Shown here: positions 1-8,369 of the stretch, piece after piece
How the letters are laid out: each line of letters opens with the position of its first letter
Position numbering within the stretch: position 1 is the first letter of the stretch
Assembly: GCA_029246925.1 (NCBI GenBank)
Contig: JAQWMF010000032.1
Coordinates: forward strand, 1-44,210
Direction of reading: 5' to 3'
Length of the DNA stretch: 44,210 nt
Source of the DNA: Porticoccaceae bacterium
Lineage (GTDB): Bacteria > Pseudomonadota > Gammaproteobacteria > Pseudomonadales > Porticoccaceae
Translations under genes and position numbers: made by a program
Notes under the pieces: generated by a model
What the model was told of the DNA's origin: nothing
The model's database searches: none
Seen by the model: the letters and a program-made list of their open reading frames with translations, nothing else

Positions 1-1976
1 GAGGTTTTCTTCACCGTGCCATTAGCGGTTGCCATAATGACATATTGATCTGCACTGTATTCTTCCACTGGCAAAATAGAACTAATACGCTCACCTTCAT
101 CTAACGGCAAGAGATTAACCATCGGGCGCCCTCTTGAGTTGCGACCTGCCACGGGTATTTGATATACCTTGAGCCAATAAACCTTGCCAAGGTTGGTAAA
201 GCATAGAATCGTTGCATGAGTGCTAGCAATAAGAAGATGTTCGACAAAGTCTTCATCTTTAACCGCAGTAGCAGATTTACCCATTCCACCACGACGCTGC
301 GCCTGATAATCGGTCAGCGGCTGAGTTTTAGCGTAGCCACCATGAGAGATAGTCACTACACGATCTTCTTCAGTAATCAAATCTTCAACGGTAAGATCGT
401 GCTGCGATTCAGTGATTTCTGTGCGACGCTCGTCACCAAACTGCTCCAATACTGCTTCAAGCTCTTCACGAATTACCAGCATTAAACGGGTGATATTGCC
501 GAGAATATCTTGATAATCAGCTATCTCTTCCAATTTGACTGTAAATTCTTCAATAATTTTATCCTGCTCCATACCTGTAAGTCGGTGCAGTCTTAATTCA
601 AGAATATCTTTGGCCTGTTCTGGACTAAGGAAATACTGACCCTTTCTTAATCCATACTGATCTTCTAGCCATTCAGGACGGCTAGCCTCTGGTCCGGCAC
701 GCTCTAGCATGGCCACAACAGAACCGGGAGCCCAGCCCTTAATAACCAATGCTTCTCTAGCCTCAGCTGGCGTGGACGATTTCTTAATCAATGCAATAAT
801 TTCATCAATATTAGCCAGAGCAATAGCAAAACCTTCTAGGGTATGCGCTCTTTCTCTCGCTTTTTTCAACAAATAGATAGTTCGACGTGTTACTACTTCA
901 CGGCGATGTCGAACAAAGGCTTCAAGCATCTGCTTTAGATTCAAAATCTTCGGCTGACCATCAACCAGCGCCACCATATTGATACCAAATACAGACTGTA
1001 ACTGAGTCTGGGCATAGAGATTGTTAAGCACAACCTCACCCATCTCTCCACGCTTAAGCTCAATGACTACTCGCAGACCATCTTTATCCGATTCGTCTCT
1101 AAGCTCAGATATGCCTTCAATTTTTTTATCTTTTACCAACTCAGCAATACGCTCTATCAAGCGCGACTTATTCAGCTGATAGGGAATTTCAGAGATAATA
1201 ATGGTCTCGCGCTTGGTTTTTTCGTCGACTTCAATATCGGCTTTCGCTCGCTGATAGATTCGACCTCTACCCGTGCGATAGGCCTGAATAATACCAGCCT
1301 TACCATTAATAATTGCACCAGTTGGGAAATCAGGGCCTGGAATATATTCCATTAGCTCATCAATAGTGATGTCTGAGTTTTCAATAATTGCCAGACAGCC
1401 CTTGACCACCTCAGTAAGATTATGAGGCGGAATATTGGTCGCCATTCCCACTGCAATACCCGATGAGCCATTGACCAACAAATTAGGAATACGCGTCGGC
1501 AACACATGAGGAATGAATTCTGTTTCATCATAGTTTGGAACAAAATCAACCGTGTCTTTTTCTAGATCTTCAAGCAGCGCATGAGCTAGCTTGGTCATGC
1601 GAATCTCGGTATACCGCATTGCCGCAGCAGAATCACCATCGATAGAACCAAAGTTACCCTGACCATCGACTAGCATATAGCGCAATGAGAACGGCTGAGC
1701 CATTCGCACAATGGTTTCATAAACCGCAGAATCACCATGAGGGTGATACTTACCAATTACATCACCAACCACACGGGCAGATTTTTTGTAAGGCTTATTC
1801 CAATCATTGTTAAGCTCACTCATCGCAAACAGTACGCGCCGGTGCACCGGCTTGAGACCGTCACGAACATCAGGCAATGCCCTGCCCACGATCACGCTCA
1901 TTGCATAATCTAAGTAAGATTGTTTTAGCTCATCTTCGATATTTACTGGGAGGATTGCCTTGGATGGATCAACCAT
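1..1976 (-). CDS. gyrA: DNA gyrase subunit A, 5' portion (cut by window edge)
   Basis: GyrA is the breakage-reunion subunit of the GyrA2B2 type II topoisomerase that introduces negative supercoils. It is absent from the ORF track only because it has no stop codon inside the window. Reading the minus strand from ATG at 1976 gives 658 uninterrupted codons. The N-terminus ([20 protein letters not shown]) and the segment [14 protein letters not shown] are unmistakable. The catalytic tyrosine is Tyr122 in AAMRYTEIR, so numbering matches E. coli exactly. In the quinolone-resistance region position 83 is Ser and position 87 is Glu, where E. coli has Asp. The visible part covers the winged-helix, tower and coiled-coil domains and enters the C-terminal beta-pinwheel (motif [11 protein letters not shown]). 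The rest lies beyond the left edge. Confidence 0.98.
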   Translation of the reverse strand, partial: MVDPSKAILPVNIEDELKQSYLDYAMSVIVGRALPDVRDGLKPVHRRVLFAMSELNNDWNKPYKKSARVVGDVIGKYHPHGDSAVYETIVRMAQPFSLRYMLVDGQGNFGSIDGDSAAAMRYTEIRMTKLAHALLEDLEKDTVDFVPNYDETEFIPHVLPTRIPNLLVNGSSGIAVGMATNIPPHNLTEVVKGCLAIIENSDITIDELMEYIPGPDFPTGAIINGKAGIIQAYRTGRGRIYQRAKADIEVDEKTKRETIIISEIPYQLNKSRLIERIAELVKDKKIEGISELRDESDKDGLRVVIELKRGEMGEVVLNNLYAQTQLQSVFGINMVALVDGQPKILNLKQMLEAFVRHRREVVTRRTIYLLKKARERAHTLEGFAIALANIDEIIALIKKSSTPAEAREALVIKGWAPGSVVAMLERAGPEASRPEWLEDQYGLRKGQYFLSPEQAKDILELRLHRLTGMEQDKIIEEFTVKLEEIADYQDILGNITRLMLVIREELEAVLEQFGDERRTEITESQHDLTVEDLITEEDRVVTISHGGYAKTQPLTDYQAQRRGGMGKSATAVKDEDFVEHLLIASTHATILCFTNLGKVYWLKVYQIPVAGRNSRGRPMVNLLPLDEGERISSILPVEEYSADQYVIMATANGTVKKT

Positions 1977-2093
1977 AATTTGTCTCTAAATATTCGATTT
2001 TATTTTATTGCTGCAACGCCTTTATGCGGCTCAGAAAGACCATCACTAAAAAGTTTTGATCTACCCCCTCTGGCAACAGGATTTAAGCAGCTT

Positions 2094-2102
2094 ATTCTAC
2101 CA
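2094..2102 (-). promoter_or_regulatory. Candidate gyrA promoter, extended -10
   Basis: On the minus strand the sequence TGGTAGAAT fits an extended -10 element (TGnTANNNT) about 120 bases before the gyrA ATG. No good -35 hexamer is seen at 16-18 bases, as expected for an extended -10 promoter. This would give a leader of roughly 110 nt. It was called by eye only. The rest of the 291-base gap between gyrA and the divergent amidohydrolase gene is AT-rich and holds no open gene. Confidence 0.35.
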
Positions 2103-2267
2103 TAGAACACAGGCTATAACCCATTAATATTACAGTCTAATTGAGGCTTACTAACAAACAATGAATTATCCGTTTTTTAAGACTTTAAAAGTGTAAATTT
2201 TTTAGCAAAACTCACTCAAAATGATACAAAAACTGGGTATACTTCTTTACCTAACCGAGGAAAAACT

Positions 2268-3587
2268 ATGCAGCCCATTTCAATTGATCTTCTCCTTCAT
2301 TGCTCGTGGGTACTGCCCATTGTTCCTAACAACCAAATTCTACAAGATTACAGCGTAGCCATTGATGGTGGACGCATTCTTGAAATACTTCCCACTGAAA
2401 GTGCTAAGCAAAAATACCACAGCGAACAAACTGAGGAACTCAATAGGCATATTTTGATGCCTGGACTCATTAACACCCAGTGCAATAGTAGCCTCAGATT
2501 ACTGCGTGGCATCAATCAAGATCTTCAGCACAAACATTGGCTAGAATCAGACCCATCTCTGCCCGAAACAGTTTTTTCTGACTCTAAATTTATCCATGAC
2601 AGTGTAAATATAGCTATTGCTGAGATGATTAGGACGGGAACAACCTGCTTCGCAGATACGCACAGCGCTGGAGAATTATTTATCGATATAGCACGCAAAA
2701 CCGGCATTCGCAGCCAAGCAGGTTTCACGCTTCAAGAAAGGTCTTCTATTTTCGGAAACAATGCTGATGATTATCTGCACAGAGGCCTTAAATTACGCGA
2801 CAACCACTCCCATCATCCACTCATTAAGATAGCTTGCAGCCTATCCCAAATTTGCGACATCGAGGATGCAACACTCGAGCGACTAGCCGCCTATGCCAAT
2901 GAGCTAGATTTACCGATTCAAATTCAATGCAATGAAACTTTAGAAGCGATTGAAACCTGCCTTAAAAAAACAGGCCACCGCCCTCTTCAGCATCTTAACG
3001 AAAAGGGCTTATTGTTACCTGAGACTCAGCTGGTCGGAATAAATTACCTCAACTCAGAAGATTCAAGTATATTAGAAAAAACCAACAACCATGTTGTGAT
3101 ATGCCCAGAATTGCATTCCACACTATCAAGCGAGACCCGCCCTTTAGATTCACTTGTACAGGCCGGTGTTAATCTAAGCCTCAGCACTGTCAAAGCAGTC
3201 GATAATAAGGATTTTAACCTTATGGCGGTTATTAAAGCTGCGGCAACTGCTATTAAGGGGAGCTGCGGGAAAGACTCTGAACAGGCGGCTCATCAAGCGT
3301 TGCGTATGGCAACCATCAATGGCGCAAAGGCACTGGGCTGGGAAAATCAAATCGGCAGTATTGAAGAGGGCAAGCATGCAGACTTGATCGCTGTAGAAAT
3401 AGATTCTATTCATCATCAACCACTGTATAATCCCGCCTCACAATTGGTCTACAGCTCAACCAACAGCCCTGTTACTCATAGCTGGGTAGCGGGTCAGTCA
3501 TTACTTAAGGCTGACAATTTATGCACACTTGATGAGCGAAAATTAATCCAATCAGCTAAAGATTGGGCTAAGCAACTCGTTAATTAA
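2268..3587 (+). CDS. TRZ/ATZ (MtaD-like) amidohydrolase homologue lacking all metal ligands
   Basis: The 439-residue protein aligns along its whole length with TRZ/ATZ-family 5'-methylthioadenosine/S-adenosylhomocysteine deaminases, as found next to ubiG in Pseudomonas. Framework motifs remain: HILMPGLIN (61-69), AIAEMIRTGTTCFAD, HRPLQHLNEKGLL, ALRMATINGAKALG and IGSIEEGKHADLIAVE. Every catalytic motif is replaced. The strand-1 HxH is Q71-C-N73, the HxHET histidines are Q220 and N222, the VHM histidine is G257, the HCPESN motif is ICPELH (278-283), and the GTD aspartate is V308. It should therefore be unable to bind Zn/Fe or deaminate. The frame is intact, with a good ribosome site (GAGGAA) before ATG, so it looks like a maintained pseudoenzyme and not a decayed gene. 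A structural or regulatory role is only a guess. Confidence 0.85.
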   Translation: MQPISIDLLLHCSWVLPIVPNNQILQDYSVAIDGGRILEILPTESAKQKYHSEQTEELNRHILMPGLINTQCNSSLRLLRGINQDLQHKHWLESDPSLPETVFSDSKFIHDSVNIAIAEMIRTGTTCFADTHSAGELFIDIARKTGIRSQAGFTLQERSSIFGNNADDYLHRGLKLRDNHSHHPLIKIACSLSQICDIEDATLERLAAYANELDLPIQIQCNETLEAIETCLKKTGHRPLQHLNEKGLLLPETQLVGINYLNSEDSSILEKTNNHVVICPELHSTLSSETRPLDSLVQAGVNLSLSTVKAVDNKDFNLMAVIKAAATAIKGSCGKDSEQAAHQALRMATINGAKALGWENQIGSIEEGKHADLIAVEIDSIHHQPLYNPASQLVYSSTNSPVTHSWVAGQSLLKADNLCTLDERKLIQSAKDWAKQLVN

Positions 3588-3627
3588 CCAGCAATAGCTG
3601 ACTCAAGGCAGGTATTCAAAAATTAGT

Positions 3628-4335
3628 ATGTCTAATACACAGAATGTTGACCCCAATGAAATTCGCAAGTTCGAAGAGCTAGCAAGCCGCTGGTGGGACA
3701 AAAACAGTGAATTTAAGCCACTCCATGATATCAACCCACTGCGCGCCAATTGGATTGATAACCTTGCCCCAGTGGCCGAAAAAAAGGTACTGGACGTGGG
3801 TTGCGGTGGCGGTATTCTTTCTGAGGCACTGGCCCAACGTGGAGCGCAGGTCACCGGCATCGATATGGGTGATGCACCACTGGGGGTAGCCAAGCTGCAT
3901 CAGCTGGAGTCAGGGTTATCCATCAATTATCAAAAGTCCACTGCCGAAGACTTTGCCAAAGACCACGAAAATACCTTTGATGTGGTGACCTGTCTAGAAA
4001 TGCTTGAGCACGTCCCCGACCCCAGTTCGGTGGTTAGGGCCTGCGCCAAAATGGTAAAGCCTGGCGGCACTGTGTTTTTCTCCACCATCAATCGCAACCC
4101 CAAGGCTTTTCTGTTCGCCATTATTGGCGCCGAGTATCTCTTGCGGCTGTTACCTCGCGGCACCCATGAATATGCAAAATTTATACGCCCTTCAGAGCTG
4201 GCCAACTGGTCTAGAGAGGCCAATTTACAAGTCAATAAGATGACTGGCTTATTGTTTAACCCGCTAACCAAACAATATAGACTTAGCGATTCTGATATGG
4301 ATGTTAACTATATGATCAGCACCCAAAAATGCTAG
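3628..4335 (+). CDS. ubiG: Ubiquinone biosynthesis O-methyltransferase UbiG
   Basis: UbiG performs both O-methylation steps of ubiquinone synthesis with S-adenosylmethionine, as part of the Ubi complex at the inner membrane. The 235-residue length is normal. The N-terminus ([14 protein letters not shown], 11-24) is the family signature. SAM-binding motif I is VLDVGCGGG (54-62), followed by the acidic loop [15 protein letters not shown] and the [10 protein letters not shown] segment. The ATG at 3628 is 40 bases after the amidohydrolase stop, and the 3' end overlaps mupP by 7 bases. The two are therefore very likely co-transcribed and translationally coupled. This ubiG–mupP–yciK order is standard in Pseudomonas relatives. 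Confidence 0.97.
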   Translation: MSNTQNVDPNEIRKFEELASRWWDKNSEFKPLHDINPLRANWIDNLAPVAEKKVLDVGCGGGILSEALAQRGAQVTGIDMGDAPLGVAKLHQLESGLSINYQKSTAEDFAKDHENTFDVVTCLEMLEHVPDPSSVVRACAKMVKPGGTVFFSTINRNPKAFLFAIIGAEYLLRLLPRGTHEYAKFIRPSELANWSREANLQVNKMTGLLFNPLTKQYRLSDSDMDVNYMISTQKC

Positions 4336-4988
4336 ATTTTAAAGCGCTACTATTTGATCTTGACGGGACTCTTTTGGATACAGCCCCAGACTTTATTCTC
4401 GCCATCAATAAACAACTTCGAACTCATGGTCGTCAACCTTTGGCTGAGAATGCCATTCGAACCTCTGTTAGCCATGGATCAATTGGCATGATCGAAAGCG
4501 TCTACGAAATCAAACAGGATCACCCAGAATTTGAAAGCCTTAAAGAAGAATTTTTAGAGATTTATCTTAGTAATATTGCCGAAAAAACAGAACTTTTTGA
4601 GGGGCTTCAGCAAGTGCTCGATAACTGCGGACGACGCAATATCCCCTGGGGTATTGTGACTAATAAGCCACTTAAATATACTGCCCCACTTATGGCAAAA
4701 TTAGGCTTGGATCAACAGTCAGCAACCACTATCTGTCCAGACCATGTAACCAACCCAAAACCTGACCCTGAAGCACTTATACTGGCCTGCTCGCAAATCA
4801 ACACAGCACCCAGTGACTGCATTTATATCGGCGATCATATTCGTGATATTCAAGCTGGTCGCAACGCAGGTATGCGAACCATTGCTGCCGAATGGGGTTA
4901 CATAGAAGAATTTGAGAATATTACAGAATGGAAAGCCGATTGGATGGTTAAAACATCAGTCGACTTAAACTCACTATTGTTCAGTTAA
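4329..4988 (+). CDS. mupP: N-acetylmuramic acid 6-phosphate phosphatase MupP (HAD family)
   Basis: This is a HAD-superfamily phosphatase of 219 residues. Motif I is [12 protein letters not shown] (DxD nucleophile and acid near residue 10), motif II is the Thr in VTNKP, motif III Lys follows in the PKPDPEAL region, and motif IV is [11 protein letters not shown]. The protein resembles phosphoglycolate phosphatases in general. Its place directly after ubiG and before yciK is the Pseudomonas MupP context, where MupP dephosphorylates MurNAc-6-P in the AnmK–MupP–AmgK–MurU peptidoglycan recycling route. The MupP assignment therefore rests on synteny plus family. A Gph-like phosphoglycolate phosphatase is the alternative. 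Confidence 0.85.
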   Translation: MLDFKALLFDLDGTLLDTAPDFILAINKQLRTHGRQPLAENAIRTSVSHGSIGMIESVYEIKQDHPEFESLKEEFLEIYLSNIAEKTELFEGLQQVLDNCGRRNIPWGIVTNKPLKYTAPLMAKLGLDQQSATTICPDHVTNPKPDPEALILACSQINTAPSDCIYIGDHIRDIQAGRNAGMRTIAAEWGYIEEFENITEWKADWMVKTSVDLNSLLFS

Positions 4989-5004
4989 TCAAAGGATTAC
5001 TACA

Positions 5005-5769
5005 TTGTTGTCAGCCCAAGAAATAGCCCATTATCAAGCTAGTAAAAACATACTTAAAGACCGCGTTATTTTGGTGACTGGTGCTGGTGACGGCATAGGT
5101 AAAGCTGCTGCTATAGCCTATGCGCAAGCAGGAGCAACTCTAATACTGGCAGGTAGAACTGTTGAAAAATTAGAAAAGGTTTATGATCAAATTATCGCCA
5201 ACGGCGGAATTGAACCACTGATATATCCCGTGGACTTCGAAGGCGCAACGGAAGATGACTTTAATGAGTTAGCTAATCAATGTGATCAGCAGTTCGGTAG
5301 ACTGGACGGCCTTCTACTCAATGCTGGCATCCTCGGCCAGCGAACTCCCCTCTCAAGCTACCGCCATGATGTTTGGACCAAAGTTCTTCAGGTAAATGTG
5401 ACATCACAGCATCTGATGACTAAGGCTCTAATGCCTATTTTAGAGGCATCAGATAATGCATCAGTGATATTCACTACGTCAGGTGTAGGTCGCGTAGGGC
5501 GAGCATTTTGGGGAGCCTATGCGGTATCCAAGTTTGCCGTTGAAGGATTAGTCCAAACATGGGCATCAGAAAATGAGAACCTAAATTCGGTGCGTATGAA
5601 CTGTATAAACCCCGGCGCTACCAGTACCCAGATGCGCGCGACGGCCTTCCCTGCCGAAAACCCAGAAAGCATTGCATCTCCTGAAGATATTATGCCCGCC
5701 TACCTCTATCTTATGGGCCCTGATAGCAATGAATTGAACGGTCAATCCATAGACGCTCAAATAAAGTAA
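5005..5769 (+). CDS. yciK: YciK-type short-chain dehydrogenase/reductase
   Basis: This is a classical SDR oxidoreductase of 254 residues. The NAD(P) glycine motif is VTGAGDGIGKA (24-34), the NAG motif is LLLNAGIL, and the catalytic Ser159, Tyr172 and Lys176 (YAVSK) are all present. The N-terminus (SAQEIAHYQASKNILKDRVILVTGAG) is typical of YciK. The physiological substrate is not established. The start is TTG at 5005, followed by a second TTG. A strong Shine-Dalgarno (AAAGGA) lies 8 bases before the first one, and no in-frame ATG would retain the N-terminus. It is 16 bases after mupP and probably in the same transcript. Confidence 0.92.
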   Translation: MLSAQEIAHYQASKNILKDRVILVTGAGDGIGKAAAIAYAQAGATLILAGRTVEKLEKVYDQIIANGGIEPLIYPVDFEGATEDDFNELANQCDQQFGRLDGLLLNAGILGQRTPLSSYRHDVWTKVLQVNVTSQHLMTKALMPILEASDNASVIFTTSGVGRVGRAFWGAYAVSKFAVEGLVQTWASENENLNSVRMNCINPGATSTQMRATAFPAENPESIASPEDIMPAYLYLMGPDSNELNGQSIDAQIK

Positions 5770-5880
5770 AAAATAGACTATCCTTAATGTGAGTATGTGA
5801 GTTTTTAATCTTTCAAACTTACGAATCTTCAATACTCTTGTAATTTAACACCAACCATCAAATGGATTTGAGGTGCATCT

Positions 5881-6204
5881 ATGTCACAAAAAAATATTTT
5901 ACCCTTCCTACTTATTCTAATTTTGTCTTCACTTGTTGCCTGTGGCGGCAGTGATGGCCAATCATCAGGCGACAAAGAGACAACTGAAGAGGGTAAAGAT
6001 AAAGAAGCCAAAGAGGAAATCGTTAAAGCCTGTGTTATTGGCAATAACCCTCTAGAAGAGGGTCAGTCTTGTACGATTTTAGACGTTAAGTATACCTGTT
6101 ATTTAAATAGAGTCAGCGGTGGCGGAATAAGCAGTAAAGTGATTGATATAAGTGGTACCGTAATTTACTGCACATTAAACCCACCAAAAGTGACTTTAAA
6201 ATAA
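5881..6204 (+). CDS. Small outer-membrane lipoprotein, paralogue 1
   Basis: This unrecognised 107-residue protein has a lipoprotein signal peptide: positively charged start, hydrophobic core and lipobox LVAC with Cys21. Gly at +2 predicts sorting to the outer membrane. A charged low-complexity linker (rich in D, E, K; about residues 24-48) leads to a small domain with four further cysteines in the pattern C-x-IGNNPxxEGQSC…YTC…IYCxxNPP. The next gene has the same pattern, so the two are tandem paralogues. Four conserved cysteines suggest two disulfides in the periplasm or at the surface. The ribosome site is GAGGTG. No function is assigned. Confidence 0.85.
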   Translation: MSQKNILPFLLILILSSLVACGGSDGQSSGDKETTEEGKDKEAKEEIVKACVIGNNPLEEGQSCTILDVKYTCYLNRVSGGGISSKVIDISGTVIYCTLNPPKVTLK

Positions 6205-6326
6205 AACTACCATGCTGAAAATATAGCCTATACTTAATTGCATATACGCCTTGGATTAAATGTAAGCTAAGGGGTGTCAATTAATACTAACTTCAGCATC
6301 TGAAATGAAATTTATGAGGCAATAAA

Positions 6327-6719
6327 ATGGATAATAAACACTTTAAATCATGGAGTATCGTTGCACTATTTCCTCTACTGGCAGCCTGTGGTAACGACAG
6401 TAGCGAGTCGTCTGGTGAAATGAATATTGCCAACTGCAATATTGGCAATAACCCCATTGCCGAGGGCCAATCATGTATGTTACAGGCAAATTCTACGTTA
6501 TACACATGTAACTCAGGGCTTGTAGTCACAAGCACACCGCAACTTAAACCAAGAAACAAGCTAAAGCCAGATGAAAAAGATGTGGTTACTGGGACAGGTA
6601 GCTCTGGCAAACTCAAAAACGAAGTTTTGACGGTTAGCACTGATACAGATAAATCAAGAAATGAGAGATCAATAGATGCTAAAGCAATTATTTATTGCGC
6701 ATCAAACCCTCCAAATTAA
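6327..6719 (+). CDS. Small outer-membrane lipoprotein, paralogue 2
   Basis: This 130-residue protein has a lipoprotein signal (lipobox LAAC, Cys21, Gly22) and the same cysteine domain as the preceding gene. The domain reads CNIGNNPIAEGQSC, then YTC, then IIYCASNPPN at the C-terminus. Compared with paralogue 1 the acidic linker is shorter, and a 40-50-residue polar insertion rich in K, S and T (about 70-110) separates the third and fourth cysteines. It is preceded by a GAGG ribosome site and separated from paralogue 1 by 122 bases, so each may have its own promoter. The family is unknown to me. Confidence 0.85.
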   Translation: MDNKHFKSWSIVALFPLLAACGNDSSESSGEMNIANCNIGNNPIAEGQSCMLQANSTLYTCNSGLVVTSTPQLKPRNKLKPDEKDVVTGTGSSGKLKNEVLTVSTDTDKSRNERSIDAKAIIYCASNPPN

Positions 6720-6730
6720 ATTTCGACATA

Positions 6731-7507
6731 GTGGGCTTTAAATCACCAAACAGTATTTTGATTGCCTTTGTGCTTATGGTTTCTCATCTAACTGCTTATT
6801 TAACGGGATATGCATCACATGAGAAACCAGAGCCATTTGCGATGGAGAAAGAAAAAAAAATTATTCGATCCTTTGAGAAAAATATCACAAAAGATTCCCA
6901 TAAAAAATCATCTAGCCATCAACCCAGCTTAAACAATAAAGACTATGCAACTAAAGTGCCCTCTAATTTTCCAACGGCTAACAACTTAAGAACAGCCGTT
7001 GAAAGCATGCATCCAGATCAACTTAATAACTACCTTTCCAAATATTTTGAGAGCGATGATTTAGATAAAATTGATGATCATGAAGCATTTGCACAGCGCT
7101 TGATTGATCTGTATTCAGGAGAAGAGGAAATCCCTGAAGAGCAGCCCGTTTTCCCCAAAGGGGAAATTGCAATAAGCACTAACAAGCAATATCCCGCAGA
7201 GAGATTAGATTCCTTTTCGGTCAACAACGATGTAAGGCTATATGCTCATTTAAAACTAGATAATTCAGCCAGTTTACTTTCAGAAGTGTTTATCAAATGG
7301 GAGCGTGCTGACGACAAAAAGATATTACTCTTCGAAAAAAAACTGTTTGACTCAACTCGCTATGAAAACTGGGTAAGTATCGCTCCTCAGGGCGGCTGGA
7401 GAGATGGCGAGTATCACGTCAGCTTTTATCACTTTAATTCTCAGATGAGCAAAATCGCCAGTTACACCTATTTTCTTAATGAAGTATCGGATTCTCCCGA
7501 AAGCTAG
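6731..7507 (+). CDS. Unrecognised membrane-anchored protein with C-terminal beta-rich domain
   Basis: I do not recognise a family with confidence. From GTG at 6731 the protein is 258 residues. The ORF track begins at TTG 6695, which overlaps the lipoprotein stop. Neither start has a clear ribosome site, so the start is uncertain. A single hydrophobic segment near the N-terminus (ILIAFVLMVSHLTAYLTGYA) is an anchor or signal. It is followed by a long polar, Lys/Ser-rich linker and an acidic helical stretch (ESDDLDKIDDHEAF). The C-terminal ~110 residues look beta-rich (VFIKWERADDKKILLFEKKL, WRDGEYHVSFYH) and recall, only loosely, DUF2914-type extracellular domains. It follows the lipoprotein pair by 11 bases and may be expressed with it. 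It converges with rluB. Confidence 0.7.
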   Translation: MGFKSPNSILIAFVLMVSHLTAYLTGYASHEKPEPFAMEKEKKIIRSFEKNITKDSHKKSSSHQPSLNNKDYATKVPSNFPTANNLRTAVESMHPDQLNNYLSKYFESDDLDKIDDHEAFAQRLIDLYSGEEEIPEEQPVFPKGEIAISTNKQYPAERLDSFSVNNDVRLYAHLKLDNSASLLSEVFIKWERADDKKILLFEKKLFDSTRYENWVSIAPQGGWRDGEYHVSFYHFNSQMSKIASYTYFLNEVSDSPES

Positions 7508-7529
7508 TATCAAAGTGATAACAGGTGGG

Positions 7530-8369
7530 TTATTTTTTCCAAGGATTACCGCGGGCGCGCAGGCGCTTTTCTTTGCGCTGCCTGATATCTTTCAAAACGG
7601 TGCTTTCGTTAAACTTAGGCGCCCGAAGGTTGACCGCTTTAAACAGCGAGCTCACCTGCTTGGGCTCTAATTCGATAAACTCTGACCGACGAATAAACGA
7701 TGGTAACTCAATAGGGCCATAGCTAATGCGCTTGAGCCGACTGACTTCAACATCTTGAGACTCCCAAAGACGGCGCACTTCTCGCGTTTTACCCTCAGCT
7801 AATATGCAGCGAAACCACTGATTACTGCTGGTCTTTTCCTCTGGGTTACGATGATGCTGTGCCTTTACCGTTTGGAACTTAGCTAGGCCATCATCCAAAA
7901 TAACACCATCAGTGAGATTGTTTAGCATCTTTTGGTCGACATCGCCGTGGATGCGCGCTAGATATTCCCGCTTAATTTCATAGGAGGGGTGCATCAAACG
8001 ATTGGCGAGCTCACCGTAATTTGTAAATAGCAATAAACCACTGGTATTAATATCCAGCCTACCAATAGCGATCCAACGCCCAGTGTTAATTTTTGGCAAG
8101 ACATCATAAACCGTAGGCCTGCCATCTGGGTCAGATGTCGTGCTGACTTCACCCTCGGGCTTGCTATACATTAGTACTCTCGGGCTTTCACCCTGACTGG
8201 TTTTTACAACTCGACCATCGACCATAATACGATCGCTGGCCTCGGCGCGATCGCCAAGGGTCGCCGTAGAGCCATTAACCGATACTCGACCATCGATAAT
8301 CCATTTTTCCAGCTCGCGACGCGAACCCAATCCAGAGGCGGCTAGAATTTTCTGTAATTTTTCACTCAT
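7530..8369 (-). CDS. rluB: 23S rRNA pseudouridine(2605) synthase RluB
   Basis: This is an RsuA/RluB/RluE-family pseudouridine synthase of 279 residues. An N-terminal S4 RNA-binding domain (EKLQKILAASGLGSRRELE) is followed by the catalytic domain. The catalytic Asp106 lies in GRLDINTSGLLLFTNYG, and further family motifs are HPSYEIKREYLAR and EGKTREVRRLWE. The C-terminus is basic (RQRKEKRLRARGNPWKK). Its start overlaps the end of scpB by 8 bases, so it is the last gene of the yciO–scpA–scpB–rluB operon. This linkage is conserved across many gammaproteobacteria. Confidence 0.95.
   Translation of the reverse strand: MSEKLQKILAASGLGSRRELEKWIIDGRVSVNGSTATLGDRAEASDRIMVDGRVVKTSQGESPRVLMYSKPEGEVSTTSDPDGRPTVYDVLPKINTGRWIAIGRLDINTSGLLLFTNYGELANRLMHPSYEIKREYLARIHGDVDQKMLNNLTDGVILDDGLAKFQTVKAQHHRNPEEKTSSNQWFRCILAEGKTREVRRLWESQDVEVSRLKRISYGPIELPSFIRRSEFIELEPKQVSSLFKAVNLRAPKFNESTVLKDIRQRKEKRLRARGNPWKK

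Noticed and set aside
101-1549. Short ORFs at 101-292, 216-485 and 1352-1549
   Set aside because: They are out-of-frame shadows of gyrA, whose long minus-strand frame is open through the whole region.
7508-7536. Terminator between the 7507 stop and rluB (TATCA-aag-TGATA then TTTTTT)
   Set aside because: The stem is only five AT-rich pairs and the T-run is 14 or more bases away, so I could not support it as a terminator.
7479-7722. Plus-strand ORFs at 7479-7670 and 7525-7722
   Set aside because: They are antisense shadows of the rluB 3' end, which is well supported on the minus strand.
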